In this document: piece after piece, positions 18,937 to 27,959 of the stretch | Numbering within the stretch: position 1 is the first letter of the stretch | How the letters are laid out: each line of letters opens with the position of its first letter | Assembly: GCA_035634255.1 (NCBI GenBank) | Contig: DASQDI010000012.1 | Span: 30,504 to 94,503, forward strand | Direction of reading: 5' to 3' | Length of the DNA: 64,000 bases | Source of the DNA: DATLMR01 sp035634255 | GTDB taxonomy: Bacteria > Acidobacteriota > Blastocatellia > UBA7656 | Position numbers and translations under genes: made by a program | The notes under the pieces: model-generated | Told to the model about the DNA's origin: nothing | What the model saw: only the letters and a program-made list of their open reading frames with translations | Database searches by the model: none

Positions 18937-20691
18937 TCAGGGGGAGAGGCGGTAAAAGTAATAACCGGTCTGCCCGATCCTTTGCCACCCTTCTCCGGGG
19001 AAGAGTAGGGGGAGGCCGTCCGCGACTATCACCTCGGCCCCGGCATTCGCAAATATATTTAAGACCCGAGCCCTCACCTCTTCGCTCGCGGTCCAGAACC
19101 TGTCCGCGTCGGCCGCGGGTATCTCTCCGAGCGGGCCGGGGGAGGCGATCTCCGCCACGATCCGCACGCGGGCGAGCCGCGCCCAGTATGCGCGGAACGA
19201 GTCGCCGATGACGCCGACGCCGTCGCCCTGGTCGACCCCCATCTCCGACAACGCTCGGGCCACTTCCGCCTGCGCGCGCGCCGATTCGCTCGGGGCTTGC
19301 ACGGACTTGAAGAGAATCGAGGCGGACAGGGGGAGTAGCAGAACGACCGCGAGCGTGACGGCCGCGCTTGCCGGGGCCCTCGCCGGAAGCCCGCGCGAGC
19401 GTGACAGGCCCGCGCGCGACAGAGCCGCGCGGAACAGGCCTGCCCAGAAAAGCACGACGAAGGGCGCGACGTACCTGGGCTCAAGGTTCACGAGAGAGTA
19501 CATGGCGAACGCCGAGAGCGCGGGCGCAAATAAGAGCCACTGGCGCGCGAGGGCTTTCAGGAGCAGGCGCGGCCTTCCCGCCAGATAAAACAGGAAGAAC
19601 GCCATCGCTATGAGAACAATCTGGGTGTTTATAAAAATGTCCCACCAGATGAAGGCCATCGACCCGAGCAGCCGGGCCTGCCCTTTCAGGTCGAACCGGG
19701 GCTCGACGCCTTCGTACCAGTAAGACGGGTCATACCAGGGCGGGTAAGTGGCCCGGATGGGCGCGGCGAACTCGTAGACATCCGGCGCTTCGTGAATCTT
19801 TCTCGTGGGGTGAAGGGGCGCTCCGTGGCCGTGCCCCTCGCCCTGCCAGTGGACGAAGCGCGTGACATCGTTGACGTACCATGCGTAATTGAGCCTCCCG
19901 CTCTCCCCGAAGCTGAACCGGCCCTTCGACGCCGACAGGGCGACTATCAGAGGCGCGCACGCCGCGAGGAAGACCGCCCCCGCGAGGCCGACGCGCGGTA
20001 GGGCCTTGCGGATGCTTCCCGAAGCGAACCCGCCCGCCAGCAGGAAGACGAAGCCGAGTAAAAACATCGGGGCCTTGGCGAGGTAGCCCGCCGCCAGAAT
20101 GAGGCCGAGCAGCGCGAACACACCCTTCCCCGAATGCCCTCTCCGAATCCTCAGGAGCAGGCCCGAACCGACGTAGACGATACAGGCGACGATCATATCG
20201 GGGCAGGTCAACTCGAACGGGATCAGCACGAGTGAGACCCAGATGAAGAGCGTGTACCCGACGACCCTCCACACCCATTCCGGGGGCCGCGCCGACACTT
20301 CGCCCGAGTCCCGCGACATCTCGCGCATGAAGTATTCGAAGCCGGCGAGCGCCGCCAGATATATTAGAAAGTTCACGAAATGGACGAGGGGGAATTCCAG
20401 GCCGGGGCCGGGCTTGACCAATATATTGGCGAGCCCCAGAATCCAGGAATACATAGGGCTCCACTGGGCGTTGAGGGCCGTGCCCCAGTCGCCTTTCATG
20501 TAGGCGTCTGCCATGTCGAGGTAAGAGATCCCGTCGGGATTCATCGCGTGGCGCACGGCCCATGCGTGCGGGAGGCCGAGCGTCACCGCGATTGCGCGGA
20601 ACCAGAGCGTCACGCGGCGGAGCAGTCGAGTCTCGCCCGCCGCCGCGACCGCGAGGTATGATGATGTTCCCGCGAAATCGACTTTCTGCAT
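18937..20691 (-). CDS. GT-C-type membrane glycosyltransferase-like protein
   Basis: The 584-residue integral membrane protein has about 11 predicted helices. It carries an N-terminal extracytoplasmic-loop motif, NPDGISYLDMADAY, typical of GT-C enzymes of the PMT/GT39/GT87 kind that use lipid-phosphate sugars. The C-terminal about 90 residues form a soluble alpha/beta domain. The exact sugar and acceptor cannot be read from sequence. It is next to the flippase on the same strand (about 230 bases apart). The ATG at 20691 has only a weak ribosome site. The N-terminal about 25 residues look less conserved than the rest, so the true start could lie further in. Confidence 0.75.
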   Translation of the reverse strand: MQKVDFAGTSSYLAVAAAGETRLLRRVTLWFRAIAVTLGLPHAWAVRHAMNPDGISYLDMADAYMKGDWGTALNAQWSPMYSWILGLANILVKPGPGLEFPLVHFVNFLIYLAALAGFEYFMREMSRDSGEVSARPPEWVWRVVGYTLFIWVSLVLIPFELTCPDMIVACIVYVGSGLLLRIRRGHSGKGVFALLGLILAAGYLAKAPMFLLGFVFLLAGGFASGSIRKALPRVGLAGAVFLAACAPLIVALSASKGRFSFGESGRLNYAWYVNDVTRFVHWQGEGHGHGAPLHPTRKIHEAPDVYEFAAPIRATYPPWYDPSYWYEGVEPRFDLKGQARLLGSMAFIWWDIFINTQIVLIAMAFFLFYLAGRPRLLLKALARQWLLFAPALSAFAMYSLVNLEPRYVAPFVVLFWAGLFRAALSRAGLSRSRGLPARAPASAAVTLAVVLLLPLSASILFKSVQAPSESARAQAEVARALSEMGVDQGDGVGVIGDSFRAYWARLARVRIVAEIASPGPLGEIPAADADRFWTASEEVRARVLNIFANAGAEVIVADGLPLLFPGEGWQRIGQTGYYFYRLSP

Positions 20692-20817
20692 CTCGGCCCA
20701 GGGCCGCGCGTTTAAAGACCTCTGAAAATGGCGCGCGATGCCCTATCTCCTGAAATGAGGAATGCTGCGGGGATTCCTTAAGACCGGATGGGTCCGAGAT
20801 GTATTCTTCGTCACCCC

Positions 20818-21774
20818 TCAGCCGCAGGGGAGGTCGTCGGGGCAACCGCGCTGGCGAGGGGACGGCCTGAGCTGGCCCATCAGCATCCCCGCGAGTATGA
20901 AGGCCGCGCCTAATATAAGAGGCAGGGTGATCGATTCGCCCAGCACCAGGGTCGCGAGAGAGAGCGTTACTATCAATTCGAACGTGCCTATCTGCGACGC
21001 CTCGGCGCTGCCCAGCTTGTCGAGCCCGGAGAAGAACGAGAGCAGGGCCACAGCCGTCGAGATGACCGCTATGGCGAGCACCAGCAGCCACCCGCGCGCC
21101 GTGATCCCTCCGATGTGCGAGAGCAGGGGGCCGCCCATCAGGGAGAACCCGACCGCCGCGAAGGTCGTGACATAGAGCGCCACCGTCTGCGGGTTCAGAT
21201 CCTTCAGCAGCCGCCTCGACGTGACGACGTATGCCGCGTACCAGGCCCCGCCCCCGGCGGCGAGCAGCACGCCGATAGTCAGGTTGCCTCCGAGCGAGCC
21301 GAACACGCCCACCGCGACGCCCGCGAGTATTACGAGCGCGCCGGCCCACAGGGCCACTTCGGGCCGCTCCCGCGAGACGACCCAGTCGATGAGGATGACG
21401 AAGACCGGGTAGATGAAAAACAGCAGGCCGGATACCGAGGCCGGGGTGCTTTCGAAAGACTTGAAGACCAGGCTTGAGAATATACCGTAGCCCGCGAGCC
21501 CCAGCGCCGCGCATGTGGCAAGCTCCTTCCGCCCGATCCGGATCAACCTGCGGTTCGAGATCAGAAAATAGAGCCACAGTACCGCCGCCGCGACCGCGAA
21601 CCTGAGCGCGAGCAGCGTGGACGAGTCGAGCCCGGAAGAGTAGGCCAGCTTAGCGAAAGTCCCGATAGCGCCGAAGCAGAAGGTCGAAAGCAACACCTGC
21701 GCTGTGCCGAGCATCCGGGGGGTGATCCGCGCCGGTGATGAATCATCTCTTTTTATTATGGTCAATGCACTCAT
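20818..21774 (-). CDS. EamA/DMT superfamily transporter
   Basis: The 318-residue protein has ten predicted membrane helices arranged as two EamA repeats (about 20-150 and 165-300). The second repeat has the typical SAEASQIGTFELIVTLSLATLVLGE-like stretch with the helix-ending Gly-Glu. Members of this drug/metabolite transporter superfamily export amino acids, nucleobases or other metabolites; the substrate is not predictable here. It lies downstream of the PucR regulator on the same strand with a 126-base gap, so it could be one of its targets, which is inference. Confidence 0.88.
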   Translation of the reverse strand: MSALTIIKRDDSSPARITPRMLGTAQVLLSTFCFGAIGTFAKLAYSSGLDSSTLLALRFAVAAAVLWLYFLISNRRLIRIGRKELATCAALGLAGYGIFSSLVFKSFESTPASVSGLLFFIYPVFVILIDWVVSRERPEVALWAGALVILAGVAVGVFGSLGGNLTIGVLLAAGGGAWYAAYVVTSRRLLKDLNPQTVALYVTTFAAVGFSLMGGPLLSHIGGITARGWLLVLAIAVISTAVALLSFFSGLDKLGSAEASQIGTFELIVTLSLATLVLGESITLPLILGAAFILAGMLMGQLRPSPRQRGCPDDLPCG

Positions 21775-21900
21775 GTTTAAAACCCGTTTCCTTTTCAGGT
21801 TTTAATTCTGAAGGATGCGGCCCTCGCTCACAATGGGTGATGGAACCAGCCGCATGGCCCTTCGTTTGTGCCACAAGCACAGCAACGCCGGGCGGGGGTG

Positions 21901-23082
21901 TTATTCCGGGGATTTATTCCGTAACTTCAGCAGGCGGCGGGCGCGGAGCGCGACCTGAAGGTTGAGCCGGACTTCGGGGTCGTCGAGCCTCCGGCCGAGC
22001 AGCTGGCTGATGCGCTCGACCTGGTAGGTGATCGTGTTGCGGTGAAGGTTGAGGGCGCGGGCCGTGGCGCGAAGATTGCCGTTCTGGTCCAGAAAGGTCT
22101 CAAGCGTCGTGAGCCACCCGGTCTGATGCTCGCGGTCGTGGAGCGCGACGGGGCTCAGGTAGTACTCCGAGAACCTCTGAAGCTCGCTCTCCTCCGTGCG
22201 CAGGAGCAGGCGCCAGACCCCGAGGTCGTTGTAGTGCCTCACGATGCCCTCGTCGTTGGTGATGCCTGCTATGAAGAGCGCGTCCTGAGCCTCGCGGTAG
22301 CTGGTGGGGAAGTCGGACATCTTCCTGACGAGCCGCCCGGCCCCGACGCGGATGGGCTCCGAGGTCGTCTCTCGCAGGGCCGCGTCGAGGGCGTGGGCGA
22401 AAGGGACGGACGACTCCTCCCGCGTGCCGAGGGGGACGATGGCGAGCACCCAGTTTGTCAGGCAGGCCATCATCGCCCGGCGGGGTGAGCGGTTGAGCGC
22501 TCCCATGATCTCGCGGCTCTCTTCCTCGGTCAGGGATTGCTCGAAGCTCTCGCCCGCCCTCTGCGCCAGCAGCAGCGCGTGATTCTGCTCCGGCTCAAGC
22601 CCGAGCCCGCGCAGGCGGGCGAGCGTCTCCTCACTTTCGAGAAGGTTACCGGCGAGCAGGGCGTCGATCAGGTAATCCTTTTCGGCGTTGAGCGACCGCG
22701 CGGCGAGCCTCCTGAGGATGGCCTCGGTGATCTCGATGAAGGCGATGGAGCGCGGGAGTTCTACCAGGGGCATCCCCGCGAGGTCGGCGATCTCTCGCAT
22801 CCGGGGGGTCGTCTGCGGGAGGTATTCCTGCACGGTGATGAAGACGGCCGCGATCTTCTTCTCGACCGCCTGAGTCATGTACTTGGCCTGCGCCTGCGGG
22901 TCGTTGTAGATGCCGAGGCCGGAGGTGATGAGCAACTCGCCGCCTTTCACCCATTCCGTGATGTCGGGGAGGTCGATGATGTGGGTCCAGCGGATCGGGT
23001 TGTCGAGTCCCTGCTCTCCGGCTACGACCTTCGCGTCTTTCAGCACGTTGAGGGAGAGGGCTTCGCGTACGGTCAGGCTCAT
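21901..23082 (-). CDS. PucR family transcriptional regulator
   Basis: The 393-residue protein has the N-terminal PucR purine-catabolism regulator domain (about 5-125, including LLITSGLGI). A central GGDEF-like/CdaR-type segment (about 150-300) follows, then a C-terminal PucR helix-turn-helix (about 325-385) with the signature NLRATARALNLHRNTITYQVERI. Family members activate purine, proline or other nitrogen-compound catabolism genes. The ATG at 23082 fits the domain start. It is located between a GNAT acetyltransferase and a DMT transporter, all on the minus strand. No catabolic operon lies immediately adjacent; the histidine-utilisation genes begin 3.3 kb away. Confidence 0.92.
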   Translation of the reverse strand: MSLTVREALSLNVLKDAKVVAGEQGLDNPIRWTHIIDLPDITEWVKGGELLITSGLGIYNDPQAQAKYMTQAVEKKIAAVFITVQEYLPQTTPRMREIADLAGMPLVELPRSIAFIEITEAILRRLAARSLNAEKDYLIDALLAGNLLESEETLARLRGLGLEPEQNHALLLAQRAGESFEQSLTEEESREIMGALNRSPRRAMMACLTNWVLAIVPLGTREESSVPFAHALDAALRETTSEPIRVGAGRLVRKMSDFPTSYREAQDALFIAGITNDEGIVRHYNDLGVWRLLLRTEESELQRFSEYYLSPVALHDREHQTGWLTTLETFLDQNGNLRATARALNLHRNTITYQVERISQLLGRRLDDPEVRLNLQVALRARRLLKLRNKSPE

Positions 23083-23175
23083 AGCGCTAATTATGCCGTA
23101 AGAGCATGCGAATCATCCATACAATCGCGGGGCTCGCTGTTCGGAGGCAGAGTGAAAACGGGGACGGGGGCGGGT

Positions 23176-23676
23176 TCAGGAGAGGCTCTTGATCATCAGG
23201 TAGCCGTCATCCCCGCTCGTGTAGTAGCGGGGCATGCGGCGCACGATCCTGTAGCCGAGTTCGAAGTAAAGCTTCTGCGCCGGGTCATTCGTCGTCCGGA
23301 CTTCCAGGCGGGACGTTGTTACTCCCCGCTCGAAAAATCCCTTCTCCACCGCACCCATCAGGCGGCGCCCGTACCCGCAGCGGCGATGCTCGGGGCCGAC
23401 GCCTAAGGCGACGACGTGCCCCGTGCCGTCGGGTTCGAGCATGCCGACGACGAACGCGGCCATCTCGCCCGAGGGAACGGTCAGCTTGTAACACACGGAC
23501 TGGCTGTGCGAGAGGAGGTAGCGGATGGTCTCGCGGTCGTACGCCTCCCCGTCGGAGAAGCAGCGCTGATCGAGTCGCCAGCACTCGTTGAGGTCCCCGT
23601 AGCCCATCAACTGAACGACGGCCTCGGGCGCCGTCAGGATCGACTCGGTATTCTCTTTTCGCCGCCTCTGCCACAT
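23176..23676 (-). CDS. GNAT family N-acetyltransferase (RimI-like)
   Basis: The 166-residue product is a single GNAT domain. The acetyl-CoA pyrophosphate loop appears as VGPEHRRCGYGRRLM (Q/RxxGxG/A-type), followed by SRLEVRTTNDPAQKLYFELGYRIV, the hallmark of RimI-type N-alpha-acetyltransferases. Target proteins or small molecules cannot be inferred. Neither possible start (ATG 23676, GTG 23694) has a good ribosome site; I chose the ATG. It is in tandem with the PucR regulator (93-base gap). Confidence 0.85.
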   Translation of the reverse strand: MWQRRRKENTESILTAPEAVVQLMGYGDLNECWRLDQRCFSDGEAYDRETIRYLLSHSQSVCYKLTVPSGEMAAFVVGMLEPDGTGHVVALGVGPEHRRCGYGRRLMGAVEKGFFERGVTTSRLEVRTTNDPAQKLYFELGYRIVRRMPRYYTSGDDGYLMIKSLS

Positions 23677-23847
23677 AAACTGTTTCGCGGGCACACCGGC
23701 TCGCGCGAACGAGCCGGTGTAGGGGGTATTTCTCTAAAGAACTCGGGTTATGGTTAACGATTCCCCCGTATTATACGCCAAGATGCTGCGCCGCGCACAA
23801 ATCTATTTTGCAAAATGAGAAATCGCTCCCCGGACCGAGGGCGGAGG

Positions 23848-24294
23848 TCAGACGGCCCCGCGGCCGCGCCTGGCCCTCGCCCTCCGACTGCTCAACCTCT
23901 TTATGGCGCGCAGAGCCATCTCCCTCTCTTCGTGCGAGAGATCGACAGCCTCCTGGACGATATTCATCAGCTCGGGGCTGATCAGAATTTTCTGCATCAA
24001 CTCGAGGGCGTGATGGGCGTATGACGTGTCGGCCGGGTGAGGGATGCCGGCGATGCCGGCGGGCAGGCCGCACGCGACGTGGAAGAGTTCGTCGGGGCCG
24101 ACCCCAAGGCCCGCCGCGAGCGCGACCACCTTCTCGACCGATGGGTTCTTCGCCGCGCCGCTGATGATGCCGCTGACGTACCCGTCGGTTATCTTACCTT
24201 TCGATCTGATCTCAATGTCTCGTAGTTTGAGGCCCTTGAGCCTCATGATTCTTCGGACGTAATGACCCAAGTCTTCTGTGAGGGAGTTCGTCAT
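23848..24294 (-). CDS. XRE-like helix-turn-helix regulator
   Basis: The 148-residue protein has an N-terminal Cro/C1-type helix-turn-helix (about 8-70: LKLRDIEIRS, TDGYVSGIISG, NPSVEKVVALAAGLGV, DELF). A helical C-terminal half (about 90-135) may dimerise, and the end is an Arg-rich tail. The ATG at 24294 has a good AGGAG; the upstream part of the open frame is excluded. It is divergent from the NurA-HAS-hutH operon, separated by 226 bases that contain an inverted repeat at 24467-24502, so it may control that operon. That link is inferred from position. Confidence 0.85.
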   Translation of the reverse strand: MTNSLTEDLGHYVRRIMRLKGLKLRDIEIRSKGKITDGYVSGIISGAAKNPSVEKVVALAAGLGVGPDELFHVACGLPAGIAGIPHPADTSYAHHALELMQKILISPELMNIVQEAVDLSHEEREMALRAIKRLSSRRARARRGRGAV

Positions 24295-24466
24295 TTTTTG
24301 CTCCTGATAGGGACATAGACCTGGTTGGCCCAAATGTAATAAACAAAGGCGGAGAAGGCAACCGCGAATTCATAAAAATGCCGGGTCGCGGGCGCGTCGT
24401 TTACATTTTCTTATGGCCTCGCGGGCCTTCCCGCCCTCGCCCAAGGGAGGGCGCTTTCGATATTCG

Positions 24467-24502
24467 AGCCTATTTGACTTCTAAGGCATGGTCGAATAGG
24501 CT
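24467..24502. promoter_or_regulatory. inverted repeat upstream of the NurA operon
   Basis: AGCCTATT (24467-24474) is repeated inverted as AATAGGCT (24495-24502) with a 20-base spacer, ending 18 bases before the first possible ATG of the NurA gene. It could be an operator for the divergent XRE-like regulator or a leader hairpin. A second, smaller hairpin (CGCCCTC with GAGGGCG) lies at about 24432-24453. Confidence 0.35.
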
Positions 24503-24520
24503 TCCCTTCGCGGCTCTTGC

Positions 24521-25720
24521 ATGCCGCTACTCTCAATGATTCATCGTGACAAAATTTTGACCGCGCTTGAAAGTCGCCGAGACGAGTTCGTCATCTTCGA
24601 GGACGAGCTTCGCGACCAGTACGCGACTTACAGGAAAGCCCTGCTCGACGCCGCGGCCCTCCCCGCCCCCGAGCTTGAGGCCAGACTCTCGGGCCCCGGC
24701 CCGGTCGGCGCGCGGCCGCTCGAAGGGTTCTCGGGCGGCTCCGTCGTCAATCGGTTCGGCGGAGGGTGGAAAAATCATGAGGAGGCGCGGGCGTGGGCTT
24801 TCGAGACCCTGCTCGGCCGCACGACCTTCGCGGCCGACGGCAGCCAGATCCTCCCGACCAAAGATTACTCCGTCCCCGTCGCCGCCGTGCAGGTCGGGTG
24901 GTTCGAAAACCCGCACTCGCCATCCGGCGCTTACATCAAGGACACTTCGTTCGAGATACTCACCCCCCGAGAGATAATGGTCCGCACCGGAGGCGCGACC
25001 GAAGTGTCCGAGCAGGTCGTCCACCGCCGCCGGTACGAGCGCGAGGTCGGCGCGGTGATAAGCTACCTGAACGGCGCGCGCACCCGCGGCTTCGAGCCGG
25101 AGCGGCCGCCCGTCGTCTTCTTCGACAGCCTCCTGGTCATCTCCTTCGTAGAGATTCTGCCCCCCGACCAGAGGGAGGCGTACGTCAGGGACATAGTCTC
25201 CCTGCTCGATGCCTCCGAGAAGTCGGGCGTACCCCTGGTCGGGTACGTGGACACGAGCTTCGCGCGCGACCTGGTCAACATGCTTCAGGCGGCTTTCGAC
25301 CTGGACGACGCGCCCCGGATCAACGACGCGATGCTCGTCTCGCCCGGAATGCTCTGGGGCGATCGGACCCCCCTGTTCGTCTGCGCGCGGCAGGGCGTGC
25401 TCGACGAATACCCCGACGCATGGCAGAGAGGGATAGGCTTCGTCTACCTGAAGACTTCGGGCGACGCGCCGCCTTCGCGCCTCGACATTCCTCTGTGGGT
25501 GTACGAGCGCGGGCTGCTCGATTACGTCCTCGACACGGTGCGCGGGGAGGTGGTGGTCGGCAACGGATACCCTTACGCGCTTGAGGCCGCCGACGCCTGC
25601 GCCGTGCTCGATTCGCGTGACCGCGAGATGTTTTACGCGCTCTTTCAGGAGTTCGCGGGCCGCGCGAGCCTTGACCTCCACGTAGCCAGAAAGGCGATCA
25701 GCAAAGCGCACAGGAGATGA
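24521..25720 (+). CDS. nurA: NurA-domain nuclease
   Basis: The 399-residue protein contains a NurA domain spanning about residues 95-385. Signature acidic motifs are visible: ADGSQI (Asp106), VVFFDSLL (Asp202) and GYVDTS (Asp244). These match the RNase H-like manganese-dependent 5'-3' exo/endonuclease that works with the HerA helicase in resecting DNA double-strand breaks. The N-terminal 90 residues are helical with an Ala/Leu-rich coiled segment. The start is ambiguous (ATG 24521 or 24536; neither has a strong ribosome site). It is the first gene of a tight operon: a HAS-barrel-like gene follows after 25 bases, then hutH after 24. No HerA ATPase is encoded in the window. Confidence 0.85.
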   Translation: MPLLSMIHRDKILTALESRRDEFVIFEDELRDQYATYRKALLDAAALPAPELEARLSGPGPVGARPLEGFSGGSVVNRFGGGWKNHEEARAWAFETLLGRTTFAADGSQILPTKDYSVPVAAVQVGWFENPHSPSGAYIKDTSFEILTPREIMVRTGGATEVSEQVVHRRRYEREVGAVISYLNGARTRGFEPERPPVVFFDSLLVISFVEILPPDQREAYVRDIVSLLDASEKSGVPLVGYVDTSFARDLVNMLQAAFDLDDAPRINDAMLVSPGMLWGDRTPLFVCARQGVLDEYPDAWQRGIGFVYLKTSGDAPPSRLDIPLWVYERGLLDYVLDTVRGEVVVGNGYPYALEAADACAVLDSRDREMFYALFQEFAGRASLDLHVARKAISKAHRR

Positions 25721-25745
25721 GATACGTCTGTTGGGTGGCGGGCAT

Positions 25746-26339
25746 ATGAGAATAGCAAAGATAGTCAAATCGAACTCGCACATCGATTACATAGGGAGGG
25801 TGCTCGACCGGCTCGATTCGCCCGAGCCTCCCACGCCGGGGGATTACAGGTTCGGGCAGTTCGTCATCATCAGGGACGACTCCTCGAACATGGTCGGAGT
25901 CATCTACAACTCTCAACTCATCAACCCCGAGTATGGCAGGCTCGGCCCCAGGCTCTCAAGCTCGATGGACATGAACGCGGTCTTCAGCCCCGACCTCGTC
26001 AACGAGCAGGGGGTCCTGATCGGGATACTGCTCGTCGGCTGGATGGACGGGGAGGGGACGCCCCGGCAAGGGGTCCCGCGCGCGGTCCTGCAAGTCAATT
26101 CCGAGGTCTCTCTGATGGACGACCGGCAGGTGCGCGCCTTCCACACGGGCGCGAACGGAAGGCTCGCGCTAAGATATTATTCGCAGGTGCTCACGCACGC
26201 GAAGCAGTTCGCCCCGCAGTTGTTGCTCGGAGTGCTCGAACAGCTCGAAAGCCTCTTCGGGGGCGAGGCCGGGCCGGAGCTGTCGGTCCTGAGGCGGACG
26301 CTCAACTGGCAGCTCGTGTTTCAGAACAAATCGCTTTGA
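25746..26339 (+). CDS. stand-alone HAS-barrel-like protein, NurA partner
   Basis: The 197-residue product starts MRIAKIVKSNSHIDYIGRVL and continues with GQFVIIRD and VGVIYNSQLINPEYG. This pattern resembles the HAS-barrel domain that forms the N-terminus of HerA ATPases. There is no Walker A or B motif and the chain ends before any ATPase domain. The C-terminal part (about 125-197) is helical. In archaea the HerA HAS barrel is the docking surface for NurA, so a lone HAS barrel next to NurA suggests an adaptor. The ATG at 25746 follows a G-rich ribosome site; an upstream in-frame extension of five codons is less likely. The family call is from pattern recognition and needs a profile search. Confidence 0.6.
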   Translation: MRIAKIVKSNSHIDYIGRVLDRLDSPEPPTPGDYRFGQFVIIRDDSSNMVGVIYNSQLINPEYGRLGPRLSSSMDMNAVFSPDLVNEQGVLIGILLVGWMDGEGTPRQGVPRAVLQVNSEVSLMDDRQVRAFHTGANGRLALRYYSQVLTHAKQFAPQLLLGVLEQLESLFGGEAGPELSVLRRTLNWQLVFQNKSL

Positions 26340-26363
26340 AGGTCGGCCGAAGAGAGGAGCGGA

Positions 26364-27860
26364 ATGGTTGAAATAGACGGCGGGTCTCTGACTCTCGAAC
26401 AGAGCGCCGCGGTGGCGGACGGGGCCGAGGTCGCGCTTGCGGCGTCGGCGGCGCAGCGGGTGTTGACCGCTCGCAGGTTCGTGGAAGAGATTATTGACAA
26501 GGGCGAAGTGGTCTACGGGATCAACACCGGTTTCGGGGCGCTCTCGGACGTGATGATACCGCCCGACAGGCTGCGGGAGTTGCAGGTGAATCTGGTCCGC
26601 TCGCACGCCTGCGGCATAGGCGAGCCCCTGCCGGAGAGGGCGGTGCGCGCGATGATTCTTCAGCGCGCGAACGTACTGGCGAAAGGGTTTTCGGGCTGCC
26701 GCGCTCTGGTCATAGAGTCCCTGCTCCGCATGCTGAACGCGGGCGTCCATCCGGTCATCCCCTCGCGCGGGTCGGTCGGCGCTTCGGGCGACCTCGCCCC
26801 GCTCGCGCACCTCGCGCTCGTGGTGATCGGTGAAGGCGAGGCCCTGTACCGGGGGGGGCGAATGTCGGGGGGCGAGGCGCTCGCCCGCGCGGGACTCACG
26901 CCCCTTTCGCTCGAAGCGAAGGAGGGGCTCGCCCTGCTCAACGGCACGCAGGCTATGACGGCGGTCGGAGGGCTCTCGTTGATCGCGGCCGAGCGCTTGG
27001 CGAACGCGGCCGATTTCACGGGGGCGATGTCGCTCGAAGCGTTGAAGGGGACGCCCGCCGCGTTCGATTACAGAATCCACGCGGTGCGCCCTCACCCCGG
27101 CCAGATGGCGAGCGCCCGCAGGCTCAGAGAGTTGATCGAGGAGAGCGAGATTCGCGAATCTCACCGCGACCACGAGGCAGACCCGAGGGTGCAGGACGCT
27201 TACTCTCTTCGGTGCATGCCTCAGGTTCACGGGGCCGTCCGAGACGCGCTCGGCCACGCGCGCAGGGTCTTCGAGGTGGAGATCAACAGCGCCACGGACA
27301 ACCCGCTCATCTTCGCCGAGGCGAAAGAAGTGATCTCGGGCGGGAACTTCCACGGCGAGCCTCTGGCGCTCGCCCTCGATTACGCGGCGGTCGCTGTCGC
27401 CGACCTCGGCACGATCTCCGAGCGGCGCGTGGAGCGGTTGGTGAATCCCGACCTGTCGGGCTTGCCCGCATTCCTCACCCCGAACCCCGGCACGAATTCC
27501 GGGATGATGATCGCGCAGGTGGCGGCCGTCTCTCTCATCGCCGAGAACAACGTGCTCGCGCACCCGGCGTCGGTGACCAACCTGCCGACTTCGGCCAACA
27601 AGGAAGATCACGTCAGCATGGGCATGACTTCCGCTCTGAAGTTCGATCAGATAGTGAAGAACGTGGAGATCATTCTTGCCATCGAGCTGATGTGCGCCGC
27701 GCAGGGGCTTGAGTTCCTGAAACCCTTGCGGCCGGGGCCGCGCCTCGAAAATGTATACTCCCGCGTCAGGGAGGTCGTGCCCGCGCTCGATAAAGACGCG
27801 CCGCTGTCCGGCTACATCGAGGCGCTCGTCCCGCTCGTGCGCGAGCTGGGCGATGAGTGA
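26364..27860 (+). CDS. hutH: histidine ammonia-lyase
   Basis: The 498-residue enzyme deaminates L-histidine to urocanate, the first step of histidine degradation. The autocatalytic MIO cofactor tripeptide Ala140-Ser141-Gly142 lies in GSVGASGDLAP. The catalytic Tyr loop YGINTGFGA is at about 51, and QDAYSLRC and the late NKEDHVSMG segment are intact. Length is typical. The ATG has GAGAGGAG upstream. The gene is 24 bases behind the HAS-barrel gene and appears co-transcribed with nurA, which is unusual; hutU follows 700 bases later beyond a convergent gene. hutI and hutG/hutF are not in the window. Confidence 0.96.
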   Translation: MVEIDGGSLTLEQSAAVADGAEVALAASAAQRVLTARRFVEEIIDKGEVVYGINTGFGALSDVMIPPDRLRELQVNLVRSHACGIGEPLPERAVRAMILQRANVLAKGFSGCRALVIESLLRMLNAGVHPVIPSRGSVGASGDLAPLAHLALVVIGEGEALYRGGRMSGGEALARAGLTPLSLEAKEGLALLNGTQAMTAVGGLSLIAAERLANAADFTGAMSLEALKGTPAAFDYRIHAVRPHPGQMASARRLRELIEESEIRESHRDHEADPRVQDAYSLRCMPQVHGAVRDALGHARRVFEVEINSATDNPLIFAEAKEVISGGNFHGEPLALALDYAAVAVADLGTISERRVERLVNPDLSGLPAFLTPNPGTNSGMMIAQVAAVSLIAENNVLAHPASVTNLPTSANKEDHVSMGMTSALKFDQIVKNVEIILAIELMCAAQGLEFLKPLRPGPRLENVYSRVREVVPALDKDAPLSGYIEALVPLVRELGDE

Positions 27861-27884
27861 GGCAGGGATGCGGGAGGAAAAAAA

Positions 27885-27929
27885 TGAAAGCGGCCCGTTC
27901 CCAGGAGAGTTAATCGCGGGCCGCTTTCA
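27885..27929 (-). terminator. intrinsic terminator for the DUF5658 gene
   Basis: A perfect 13-bp stem (27885-27897 with 27917-27929) with a 19-nt loop is followed on the minus strand by seven U residues (A-run at 27878-27884). It therefore terminates the minus-strand gene at 27960 and may also stop hutH transcription from the plus side. Confidence 0.75.
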
Positions 27930-27959
27930 CAAAGGAAGCAACTAGTGAAGCAACGATGA

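Noticed and set aside
19730..21577. 615-codon minus-strand frame crossing two genes
   Set aside because: It overlaps the GT-C and DMT genes in a different frame and has no family pattern.
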